From: Brachypodius melanocephalos
Lineage: Eukaryota > Chordata > Aves > Passeriformes > Pycnonotidae
Assembly: GCA_013398615.1 (NCBI GenBank)
Contig: VZSR01001685.1
Span: 35,329,568 to 35,393,567 of the forward strand
Direction: 5' to 3'
DNA: 64,000 nucleotides
Below, in pieces: positions 24,850 to 34,509 of this stretch (positions within the stretch are counted from its first letter, which is position 1; every line of letters starts with the position of its first letter). The notes under the pieces were generated by a model, which ran no database searches, was not told where the DNA came from, and worked only from the letters and a program-made list of their open reading frames with translations. Made by a program: the position numbers and the translations under genes.

Positions 24850-27800
24850 TCTGGATTTTTCCCTGTGATGAGCACATCAGTTAACTCCATCCGGATTTTA
24901 CAATGTATTCCATCATTCTATACTTGTATAAAAATGACATACAGACATATTCTTGAATACAGGTTACCTAAACTCATCAACACCTTATATCTTCATATTT
25001 ACAAGGCAGGAAAAAAACTGTTTTGTTGGAAAATATTGATTTTTTTAAACCATGAAAAAAAACCCCATACAATTCCTTATTATATCACAGAGACTAGCTG
25101 ACTCACAAACTAATGCAAACCTGATGGAATCTGAGGAAATAAATGGAGGCAGACACACTTTTTTATCTTACCAATTGTTGGCTGTAACAAGGGACCAAAA
25201 TACATAAAAACAGATCCAAAGCTCCTACAACTATTCATTTCTTCATAAAACCATAAACTCTTAAAATCCCCATCAAAATTCTTCCTAGTTACATGTCCTT
25301 CCTTCTTTACTCTAAATCAGAATCTATCCTCATAAGTATAGTTAAAAGTCGCTATACAGGTAATGTAGTGTCTGTGTCCCTACAAGTGACATTCAACATA
25401 CAAGCTGCCGAGTACATAACCAAACCATTGCATTTGTCACAGCACACAACTTGCCATCTACTCAATACCCAGTACTCCCTAGTTCTAGAAATAGTTTGAT
25501 ATTGACATACAAGCAATGCCATTGATAATCACCACACAGAACAATTAAATGAAGCAAAACTATTTCATATTAATATAAAATTCTGTTCCAGTCAGTGTTA
25601 GCTATCCTAATCTAGATGTATGGTCCTTATACTATTCTATTCCTGATCAGTCTGTATCAGTATTTTTCCTGTAAAAAGTTGGTCTGTTTTATTCTGAGCT
25701 TTTACATGAACAGCATCATTCTTCCATCAGCACAACTCTGTATCTTGCACCTTAGTCTAATTTCACAGTGGTAATCTTTCTGCCTTGTTTTTGATTTCCA
25801 TTTGTGTCAAGATCCTCAGTTAAAACCTTTTGGAACATTTATCTGTTTGGTATCATTGGCTAGTTCTAATCCTGTATGCTGTCCCTTTCATGGGTTAGTC
25901 CTACCCTCTAAATAAGAGTCAGCCATGGAGCAGCTTCTAATTCTTCACCATCAAAACCATATGCAGATTATGTATTTAAAAGAATGTGAATGATAAAGGT
26001 GAACAACTCTACAGCCTACATAAAATACATTAGACATGAAGCCAATCTTAAAAATCAAAATCTGGAGCAAAGTAGCAGATTCTAGTGTTCCGCATCTATT
26101 AGGAGACTATTATAATAGACATCTAACTGGCTATGGATGCCACACACAAGGGAGACTGAGGGGGGCCTTTATCCAGTCCATCTCACACCATAATCCATGC
26201 AGCTGTTGGGACAACTCATCCACAGGTTCTCTTGCACAGTCATTCTCCTTTCCTGAGGCCCCGCTAAAGGGGTCTGGGTCAGCTGAATTGTTTTAACTCC
26301 ATTCCCAGCTGCTCTTTTAACACTAATACACCCCCATTAAGTCTGATGCTTCCAGGAAGTATCAGATTACTGCATCTAAACACTCTGATTAGGTTGAACA
26401 CATTGGGTAGGTCCACTCACATGGCAAATAAAGGAGCCATTCTTCCACCAGGAGCTATGAAGCTTGAACATTTCACATCCTATCATCCTCACACACCTCT
26501 CCTATTCCTCATTTATACAAAGACAAGGCTAGACTAAGAAAAAACCTGAGATGCAGGAGAGATGGGCAAATAATCAGGAGAGAAGAGATGACAGTTCCCA
26601 CAATACCCTTCCCATTTGTAATATTTGACATCTAACTTAGGAATTAAGGCAGAAATCTTCAGAGAGAAGGAGTTGCTAAATTTACAGTTCTAGCCTGAAG
26701 TCAATCTTAGATTCTAGTTCCCACCACCTGTTACTAACTACACTGTCCTGAAATTGCTTTCCTTGAGCCTCTCTTTCAGGGCAACTACATTTCAGACTAC
26801 TTTTAAGCAGATATGTATATTATATGTAAAGACAGTGCTCCTCAAACAAAATCACAGCCTCTGTCTTGGAGTAAAGTATCAAATCATGACATTACTAATG
26901 ACAACAAGGTTTGGCCTAAGACTTTCAGATAGTCTTGACTTAATCCTGTATTAGATCTAAGAAGACACCTCAATATTACAGTAGTGGACATAAGACCCAA
27001 GCTGCACATAAAATCATACAGAAAATATGCTGCAGTAAATGTAACTAGAAATATAACCTGTACAGGTGATGATCAGTGTTAGTATTTTTTAAAAATTTTC
27101 ACTACATAATCCCAGTAATATAACTGTCATAATATTTCTTGAATCTAATATGCAAGAGACTTTGTCTTTTCTTTAAATTAGCATTTTTTGTACTGGGTAA
27201 TTAAAGGTAGTCCTAAAACATCAGTCTTCTATGTGTAGTTTGAAAATTACTATAGCCTAGCAACAGCATAAAATTGTCTAAAACATATCTAGTGGCTCAT
27301 AGGAAAAACCATTTCAGGAAATCTCAGGCTCCCACGCTTAATATTAGCTAACATTAACAGACACAGGCAGATCAAGAACTGATCAGAATATGGAAGTCAG
27401 ACTCCTCAGCCCTTCATTACCAAGGTTCAGCTTCCTCTAAGATATCTATGAAGTACTTACCAGACGCTGAGCACAACCTCTGAAGTAATGCAGAAAAGCA
27501 CAGAACCTCTTTAGCACCGTACTAAGCGCAGATTTTAACTATGATTCAGTAGCACATACATTGCCATTTCTACACACCGCGGTGATCAGCACCAGTGTAG
27601 CTAGTTTGGTTGTGCAAAGTCCTCTTCTGACAAGAATATGGTCAAGAACTGCACTGGAAGCCCTTATCACAGGTCTGCTAAAACAATATAACTGTATGCC
27701 TTTCTAACACGAAGCACTTACCAGAGTTGTCACTGTCTAAAACCAACTTTACCACTGTACATAGAACACATGTGCAAATAGATCACTTGGTTCACAAACT

Positions 27801-28380
27801 ACACACTTGCTCGTACCATCCCTGCTGGTTCTGACAACAACACCAAGAGAGACCTTGGACAATGTTATAAGCCAACAAAGAGCTGCCTGAGCATAAAGGA
27901 CAAGCTCCTAGAAGTATGGAAACAGTCTTTGCTGGCATGCAAGGTAAGTAAACACAGCAGGAGGCCATCTTGAATGAACTAAGAACTCCTGAAGCTAAAG
28001 TGCATAAAATAAGGCATGCAAAGGGCAGAAACAGACAAATAAAGAGAAATAAAGGATTATGCCCAGATAGTAAAGAGTTGAATAACAAAGGCCAAGAATA
28101 GGGTGGACTTGAATCTGGACAGCAAAACAGATGACAGAAAGAAGATTGTATTGATCTGTATGCAGAAAGAAAATTAAAAATAAACACAAGAAAGATTTTG
28201 TGTTTAGTGGTCAATCTATTGACAAGCTATGCAGAAATCTCCCAAACATGTTCCTTGAATCAGTCTTTAGTAGAGTTTCTCTGGCTCCCAGTTGTCTCTG
28301 CCTAGAAGCAAAATGGAATGACTTGGGAATTACTCTAGTAAATTACAAATACACGGACAAATACCAGTCCAAAGGAACAG
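24850..28380. other. STK3 intron 4, middle part (nothing recognised)
   Basis: This AT-rich intronic sequence holds no recognised element. A 140-codon minus-strand frame at 27792-28214 is rich in Cys, Leu, Ser and Phe, as expected for the reverse of an A-rich strand, and I do not consider it a gene. A good plus-strand donor-like sequence (AAGGTAAGTAA) occurs near 27950 but has no matching exon. Confidence 0.6.
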
Positions 28381-28384
28381 AAAA

Positions 28385-29566
28385 GATACATCCAAAGGTG
28401 CCAAGGAGCTGGCTAATGTCAACTCAAGGTCATCTCATATCAACTTTAAAAGGTTACAACAATCAGGGTGTCCCTTACAATATCATCATCTTCAAAATGG
28501 GCAAGAAGAAGAACCTGAGGAACTACAGGTTGATCAGCTCATCCTCAGGCCCCAGGATATTATGAGGCGAATCCACAGAGAAGGTAATTTTTAGACACAC
28601 AAACAATAAGAAGGTGACTAGAAACAGCCAGCCTAAGTAGATCAGAAGGAAATCATGCTAAATTAACCTCATCATTTTCCTGTGAGGATGAAGAGAAAGC
28701 TGAGGAGGTCATTTCATCTGACTTTACCAAGGCTGTTGGTAGTCTCCAATATATATTTTTAACTAAGTCTGAGGAACCATGGAGAAGATGTAGAGGAACA
28801 ACCGGCTGGACCGCCAGGCTCAGCAGTGGTTCAAAATGTAATGAAGAGCCAGCTATAAGCAGTGTCTTCAGAGACTGATCATAGGGTGAATACTCCCAAC
28901 ATCTTGATGAACATGCTGAACAGTGAGGAAGAACACATCCCATCATGGTTTGTGGATGACATGAAACAGGGTGGAAACAGTGAATACACTAAAAAACGGG
29001 GCAGGGCTGCCATGTAGAGGGATCTCAACAAGCTGGAAGAATTAGCTTGACAACAAATAGAGTAGTTCAACAACAGCAGAGTCCCACACCAGGAGAAAAG
29101 AACCCCATGCCATGGCCACACTCATGCTATAGACTGAGAATCAATGTGGCAGGGAACATTCCCCCAGGAAAGGTTCTGGGTGGCTCCAGAAGACAAGCTG
29201 AACATCAGTCAGCAACATCAGCAATACATCCTAACCACAGAATGGCCTTCACTGGGAAAGCACAGTCAGACCAAGTAAATATTCCCCTCTATTTAGCACT
29301 TCTGAAGCCAAATCTGAAACACTGTGCCCATTTCCAGGCTGCTATAAAAGAAAGGCTGACAAATTGCAAAGTCCAGCTAGAATTGGACTAGAGGGGCTAG
29401 AACAAATCAAAACAATCCTCATGGAGTATACAAGAAGAAATATAAGTTTACAAGGCTGGAGAAGAAGACTGTTGAGTCTCCCACTCTTCAGATTGTTAAA
29501 ATTGATTTTTACAAGATCCTAAACATTAACTGGACTTCCTTCCTTGGAAAAGTAGATTCCCCTAGC
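28385..29566 (+). mobile_element. Old CR1 LINE, main part (left of the LTR insertion)
   Basis: A strongly mutated plus-strand CR1. Near its start it keeps GGAGCTGGCTAATGTCA, and then a short RT remnant (IIIFKMGKKKNLRNYRL) corresponding to the family's KKG-K-DPGNYRPVS motif. Towards the 3' end GAGTCTCCC, ACAAGATCCTAAAC and CCCCTAGC follow the CR1 3' consensus in order. The reading frame is broken by many stops. The final CR1 piece lies on the other side of an LTR element (30354-30386). It is antisense to STK3. Divergence is much higher than in the CR1 at 22965-23566, so it is older. Confidence 0.85.
29561..29566. repeat. Target-site duplication CCTAGC, left copy
   Basis: CCTAGC directly precedes the TG end of the LTR element. 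It is identical to the six bases that follow the CA end. Six-base duplications are made by alpha- and betaretrovirus-type integrases. Confidence 0.8.
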
Positions 29567-29632
29567 TGTAAGAGCGGGTACCGCCGGCTAGGACAGAGTT
29601 CTTTGGAGACAATGTTGCTCTGGAACACGTGA

Positions 29633-29638
29633 TTTATT
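29633..29638 (-). terminator. LTR polyadenylation signal AATAAA
   Basis: AATAAA on the minus strand (TTTATT on plus) lies 66 nt before the LTR end and about 110 nt after the TATA-like ATAAAA, the spacing expected for the R region of a compact LTR. It has the same orientation as STK3. Confidence 0.6.
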
Positions 29639-30077
29639 CCAAGGGCCAAGGGTGGAAGGAGCCCTGCTCTCAGCTGCCAGCGTCCAGCTCAGAGGGTCGT
29701 CCCAAGAGAGTGCTTGTCCCAAGAGACCAATTTCCTGTTACAGTACGGTTTTATCTCTTTCTCTGTTGAATATTCTAACTTACAGTAACTAACCGGTAAG
29801 GGACACAAATCCTACTACATCTACATACAGCCTATAGGAATTGCTACATTACACAGGGGCTACATTCTAAACCTTAAAAGATAATCTCTAACCTTACCCT
29901 GTTCCTGCCACCTTGGCAAGACCCCTCCCCCTTGAATCTTTGGCATTCCTTTGTTTGCCAGGGATGTTGCTCAGTATCCTGTCTTTTGGGTGGCTTGCTC
30001 ACATATCAAAACTCACTACCATTTCTATTTCATTCACAGACTTAACATTTTCAGAATCTCCTGCCAAGTAATCGTAT

Positions 30078-30353
30078 CTATAAGGTTTCCCTGTATAATC
30101 TCCCCCAACATTCTCCATTTTGATGCACAACTGAGATACTAGAAATTGTCCTGTTCATTAGTTTTCGCACACACTGAAGTATACAAGGTACTGCTAATAA
30201 AACTACAATTATCACTATTAACATAATTAAGTCTATTTTACGAAGTTCCTTTAGCCAAGGTGCAAAGCTCAAATTGTCAAACAAATTGTCTAGCCAAGAT
30301 GGGTCATCTGTTGTAATTTGGTTAGCTAGATCTTGTAAGTTTTGCAACCAACA
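30078..30353 (-). pseudogene. Retroviral env transmembrane-subunit remnant
   Basis: An open frame of about 91 codons runs on the minus strand from the very edge of the LTR element to a stop at 30078-30080. It has no ATG; the first candidate start is a TTG. It shows the end of an Env ectodomain (LQNLQDLANQITTDDPSWLD), a membrane-proximal segment with Trp residues (PWLKELRKID), a hydrophobic membrane span of about 20 residues and a Cys-containing short tail (CILQCV). This order is that of alpha-, beta- and gamma-type retroviral TM proteins. The surface subunit, fusion peptide and the disulphide loop are absent, so it is a fragment. Beyond the stop, another frame stays open for some 30 further codons, hinting at a frameshift. 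It is not a functional envelope gene. Confidence 0.75.
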
Positions 30354-30359
30354 CCTAGC
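30354..30359. repeat. Target-site duplication CCTAGC, right copy
   Basis: CCTAGC directly follows the CA end of the LTR element and matches the left copy without mismatch. The following bases TGACTTCCAGAGG are CR1. Confidence 0.8.
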
Positions 30360-30386
30360 TGACTTCCAGAGGTCCCTTTCAAATTA
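30354..30386 (+). mobile_element. CR1 3' tail, separated from its body by the LTR element
   Basis: CCTAGCTGACTTCCAGAGG followed by TCCCTTTCAA is the standard CR1 3' terminus (CTAGATGACTTCCAGAGGTCC in typical copies differs by one or two bases). It continues exactly where the CR1 left of the LTR element stops, and the shared CCTAGC is the target-site duplication. Confidence 0.85.
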
Positions 30387-33300
30387 AAATTATCACTTAT
30401 TCCAAATCAGTGGCACACTGTTCACCTCCTTCTTTACCACTTCTAAAATAAACATCCAAATTCGAAACGGTAGCCTTTCTTTTACCTGCAGCTTTTCTCC
30501 ATTTCCTCCACTTCCTTACCACAGTAATATACAGCAATAAACCCATCCAAACTTTAAAAAGATTTTTTTATTGTAAAATAAAATATATGTGGAAGACCGT
30601 AATGAAACTTGGCTTAACTCCTTGAATGGAGACAAATTTTATTGCCCAGATTATAACTTTATATGCAGAGAGGTTGACTCAACCCGGAAATATATTAAAA
30701 ATTCAGCTGATATTTCTGGCTCTGCAAGGCAAACAACGATGCAGTTCTTTTGAGGAGAAAGAGCTCTGTGGGGAGGCAATAAGGTTAAACTTCCACCCTT
30801 TACAACAACAGGAATAAGATTTGGTGTGTATTCAATGCAAGATGTATACAGGGTACCAGTGGATGACTGGCCTGAATAAACAGTCATGTAAACAGCTACC
30901 TTTTATTGCAAGATTTTATTATAAATTTCTTCATATTCTATATTTACATGGTCATTTTATTCTTTAAACAACTTAAAACTGGCACTAACTGAAAATTACT
31001 TACAAGAGAGGGGAAAAAAAAATCTTGCTGCTTTTATCGAGTAACTGTAACAATTTTCTATTCAAAAAATCATTAGCAGCTCAGTTTGAAAAACGAGTAA
31101 CTGACTTCAAACCACAGATGCAACTTCTGCTATTCTCCCAAAAGTTCCACATTTGTTTTCTGAAACTTGAGTAGGCAAAGAAGATCTGTTGACAGGGCAA
31201 CTAGCCAGTTTGTTCAGATTAGGAAAAAAAAAGTGAAAATCCTATCTCCTCCTCAATATATTATAGTTTCTCTCATCTTTTAGCAGTGACCTGACTGCAA
31301 AGAGATCAGTAGCAAATAGAAACATTGTGAAACCCAGCAAATACATCCATTAGCACTGAAGTAGTATTTTGTAAGCTTTCTTCTAAGAAGTACACTTTTT
31401 AAACAGAAAGTAAGTGAATTTTATGATACTGAGCATTTTAGTATTACATGGCTAGTTTTAAGACTGCCCACAAAATGAACTCCAGTATTTTAAGCACTTG
31501 TAGAAAACTACAGAAATCATCCAGGAATCAAATTCTTCTTAGAACTGACTTGTAGATGTTCATGGCACAAGTTAACAACAGTATTTCTTTCAATGGAAAG
31601 AGGAAGGTCAGATAAACTTTGGGGAGAGATAATTCTGTCTTCAGAGCAATTTTTATAATATTTTACAAATCAGCACTGGACTTCAGAGGATGTATAATTT
31701 AATAGCATATTATTCTTCACTGAGTGAGCATGATCTGCTAGCACTGTAGAAAAAGGGGGAAGAGAGGACAGTTAGTGTATCCCAAAGCACATTTACCAGA
31801 GGATACTGCATGGCCAATCTTTGTTTTGCAACTTCCCCACTTCTGAATGCATTTGGTCAATTGTATTTGCACGTAATATACACATAGTTAGTTTGGAAAT
31901 GGATGAATACCAGTGTAGCTCAAACTTCCTTTTCTCCCATAAGAATTAGTCAACACACGACATGCATCTTATTTCTGGCTTACAAATACTTTTCAGCTCA
32001 AGGAAAAAAAGTAATTTTCATGAGCAAATTTCCAAGCAGATGAATACAGTTTAATGCAAGGTTGAAAGAAAGAGAGTCAGACGTACAATCCATTTTTAAG
32101 GAACTTACAATGCTACCCTAAAGAACTAAGGAAAAATAATTCCCAGAATTTATGTAACAGTCATTCAGAGCCATAGTAAAGATTTTATTAGACAAGCACT
32201 GAATAATCTCAGCATTGCACTGCAGAAGCTAGTATAAACTACCTTGCTTTGTAAGGCTAAACACAGAATAAGGCAACCAGGACATTTTTCATCAAGTTCT
32301 TTCCTTCTTTTCCTCAGCCTGGCTGCAGAGAAAAGTAATTTAACAGTGTTGGCCTAAAGATCAGTTTCTGAATAATAACACAGCTGATTAGCTCATTGAG
32401 TCAATTTACCACCTGGAAGACCCACTGACAGAACACGGTCAGCAGCATAACCAGGATGGACGTATCCATGGACAACAAGATCAGATAGACAAATGAGCCA
32501 GTGCAGAAGGAATTTCAATCTTTGTGTATGGACTGTCTGGGTATTAATTAATCCATGTGGGCTCAACTGAGGAAGTTACAGACACTACTTAAAAAATACA
32601 AGAGGCACTAGGCACTAGATAGCACTAGGCTAGATAGCAGCTAATAATCACATGTAGTTTAGTGAAGCAAAGGCCTACAAATTGGAACCATTTTAACTGT
32701 GAAATTACTAAGAAACACAGCTGCTTAAAACTGCAAAACAACATCCTTATGAGCAAAATACCTTTAGCCTGGAAAACAAAGGATTTACCCTGGATCCCCA
32801 TGGTAACATACAGAGCAAGCAAATCCAGTAGGACATTTAAATACACCATCCAGAGATTTGGATACACTATTCACTTGAATTAGTGCAGTTTAAAACACAT
32901 GGGGAAAAGTAATTAGCTAAGAAAACATGGCAGAAGCTAATCATTAAGAGGACATAAGGCATTATGTAATTAACTGATAAAATAGCACATAAAGGAAATA
33001 ATTTTAGACACAAAATGCACAATCTCTGGCCCAATTGTACAGTACTGTGCAACTATCCATTCCAACACTTGTTACTTACAATACTGACCAAAATAAAACA
33101 GGTTTGTCTGATAATCCTACAACATAGCCACTACCTGGTATGTTTCAGCCAATTGAACTTGGTCCCCCAAAGAGTCAGGATTAGAATGACTCAGTTAATA
33201 ATGATCAGTGGATCAGCAAATGCATCCTTAATTATGATTAGAGAGACAAGGCTGGTTGTGTGTAAATATTCTCCCTTATGTTAAGAGCAGCCAGTAAGCC

Positions 33301-34140
33301 ATAGATTGTTGCTTCACCCTGTAATTATCTCATTCTAATGACACTCAAAGTCAGTCTTGTACATTCCCTTCCTTCCCTTTCCGCACTGCTCATTCCTTGC
33401 ATCAGATCAAGCCACTGAGCTGCCACAATAAGTCCAGAGTTAGCCCATGAGGGAGTGGGGAGGACAGAACAGAGAGGAAGTTCTCCCATCATATCATCAA
33501 GCTTATCGAAGATCACCCTGCAGGCACAGACAATCACTGCATCTGAGGCATGGAAAAGGCAGGAGAAACACATCAGTCAGGTTGGAGGACAACAGCAGAA
33601 GTGCCCTTCCTGGCAGCAACCCACAGTTTGAATGTATAAGATACACACACCTCCCAAACCAGTTTCTGAGAAAAGTAGACAAAACCAGATCTAAGCTTTA
33701 TTGCCCAGGACTGATGAACACCACACCCCAGATGAGCTAACAAACATCATGAATTTGCTGAAGTGCTGCTGATCCACCTGGCACAGAAGACTCCAGGCAG
33801 AATTGCATGGGTCCATCTAACTTTGAATTGGTGGCTTAGGCCTCCTGGACAAGAACCTGCTCTTGCTAAGCTGAAAACTTCTCCATATGAATAGGCTCCA
33901 GACAGTCACCAAAAATTATCCTAACTTTGGATTCTGTTTCCCTTGGTTTTGGTCTACTAGAAAGTGGAACAAAGTCCAGTGTTGTTCACTTCCTAGACAA
34001 ACACAATTTTTCAAAAACTAGGGAAACCACTAAAAACAGAAAAAGATGATCAATAAACTCTCAGTTTTAGCAACAAGTAACAAGGGCAAATACATATTAA
34101 TGTTTCCTCCCCAAACAGGAGGAGAAATCCACCTTTTCCT
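30387..34140. other. STK3 intron 4, later part (nothing recognised)
   Basis: AT-rich intronic sequence. A small cluster of repeated GCACTAG and TAGATAGCA words lies near 32600-32640. No coding segment or clear transposable element was recognised. Confidence 0.55.
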
Positions 34141-34158
34141 ATGACTTATCTTAATAAT

Positions 34159-34245
34159 GATCACAGAATCATTTAGGTTGGAAGAGACCTTTTAAGATCA
34201 AGTCCAAATTATAATCTTAATGGCCACTGCACTAAAGCGTTCTTA
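34159..34245 (-). mobile_element. Short CR1-type 3' tail, reverse orientation
   Basis: TCACAGAATCATTTAGGTTG, then GGAAGAGACCTTTTAAGATC and AAGTCCAA, is the complement of a typical CR1 3' terminus (tail octamers, then the TTCCAACC and GATCTT words). Only about 85 bp remains. It is the one recognised CR1 in the sense orientation of STK3. Confidence 0.8.
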
Positions 34246-34471
34246 CTTCAATTCTCTTTCTCAATTTCTTTTCCTTAGATATGAAGAAGCAGGAAATAAA
34301 CTTTTACTTGGCCCAGCCACAGTCTTCATTTGTCAATTTAGGAAAGTTACAGAATACACAACTCTATGTGTCTGATTGTATTCAGTAAATATTCTGACAA
34401 CATAAGAAACAACTCTCTCCTTGTTTGCAAGTGAAGATATTTCTTTTCTTCTTATAAAACCATTTCTTATT

Positions 34472-34505
34472 TCCACTTAATGAATGAATGAATAAATAAA
34501 TAAAA
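34472..34505. repeat. (TGAA)n/(TAAA)n microsatellite
   Basis: AATGAATGAATGAATAAATAAATAAA: three TGAA units that change to three TAAA units, in STK3 intron 4. Confidence 0.85.
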
Positions 34506-34509
34506 TGTA

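Larger units (their letters stand above)
29567..30353 (-). mobile_element. Endogenous retroviral LTR element (787 bp) with env remnant
   Basis: The element begins TG and ends CA, has short TGT...ACA inverted ends, and is flanked by a perfect 6-bp duplication CCTAGC (29561-29566 and 30354-30359), so it looks like an integrase-mediated insertion into the CR1. On the minus strand, a TATA-like ATAAAA lies at 29749-29754, AATAAA at 29633-29638, and the end reads CTCTTACA. The upstream 270+ nt encode the C-terminal part of a retroviral Env transmembrane subunit. Two readings are possible: a solo LTR whose U3 begins inside env, or a 352-bp LTR (29567-29918) preceded by a polypurine run (complement of 29922-29933) and a truncated env. 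The intact duplication favours the first. There is no gag or pol. Confidence 0.8.

Noticed and set aside
27792..28214. 140-codon minus-strand frame rich in Cys, Leu and Phe
   Set aside because: Composition fits the reverse of an A/G-rich strand; there is no domain, and the frame is shadowed by another on the same strand.
30588..30930. Possible continuation of the retroviral element to the right of 30353
   Set aside because: The sequence after the CR1 tail shows no env, pol or LTR resemblance; the duplication and CR1 tail place the boundary at 30353.
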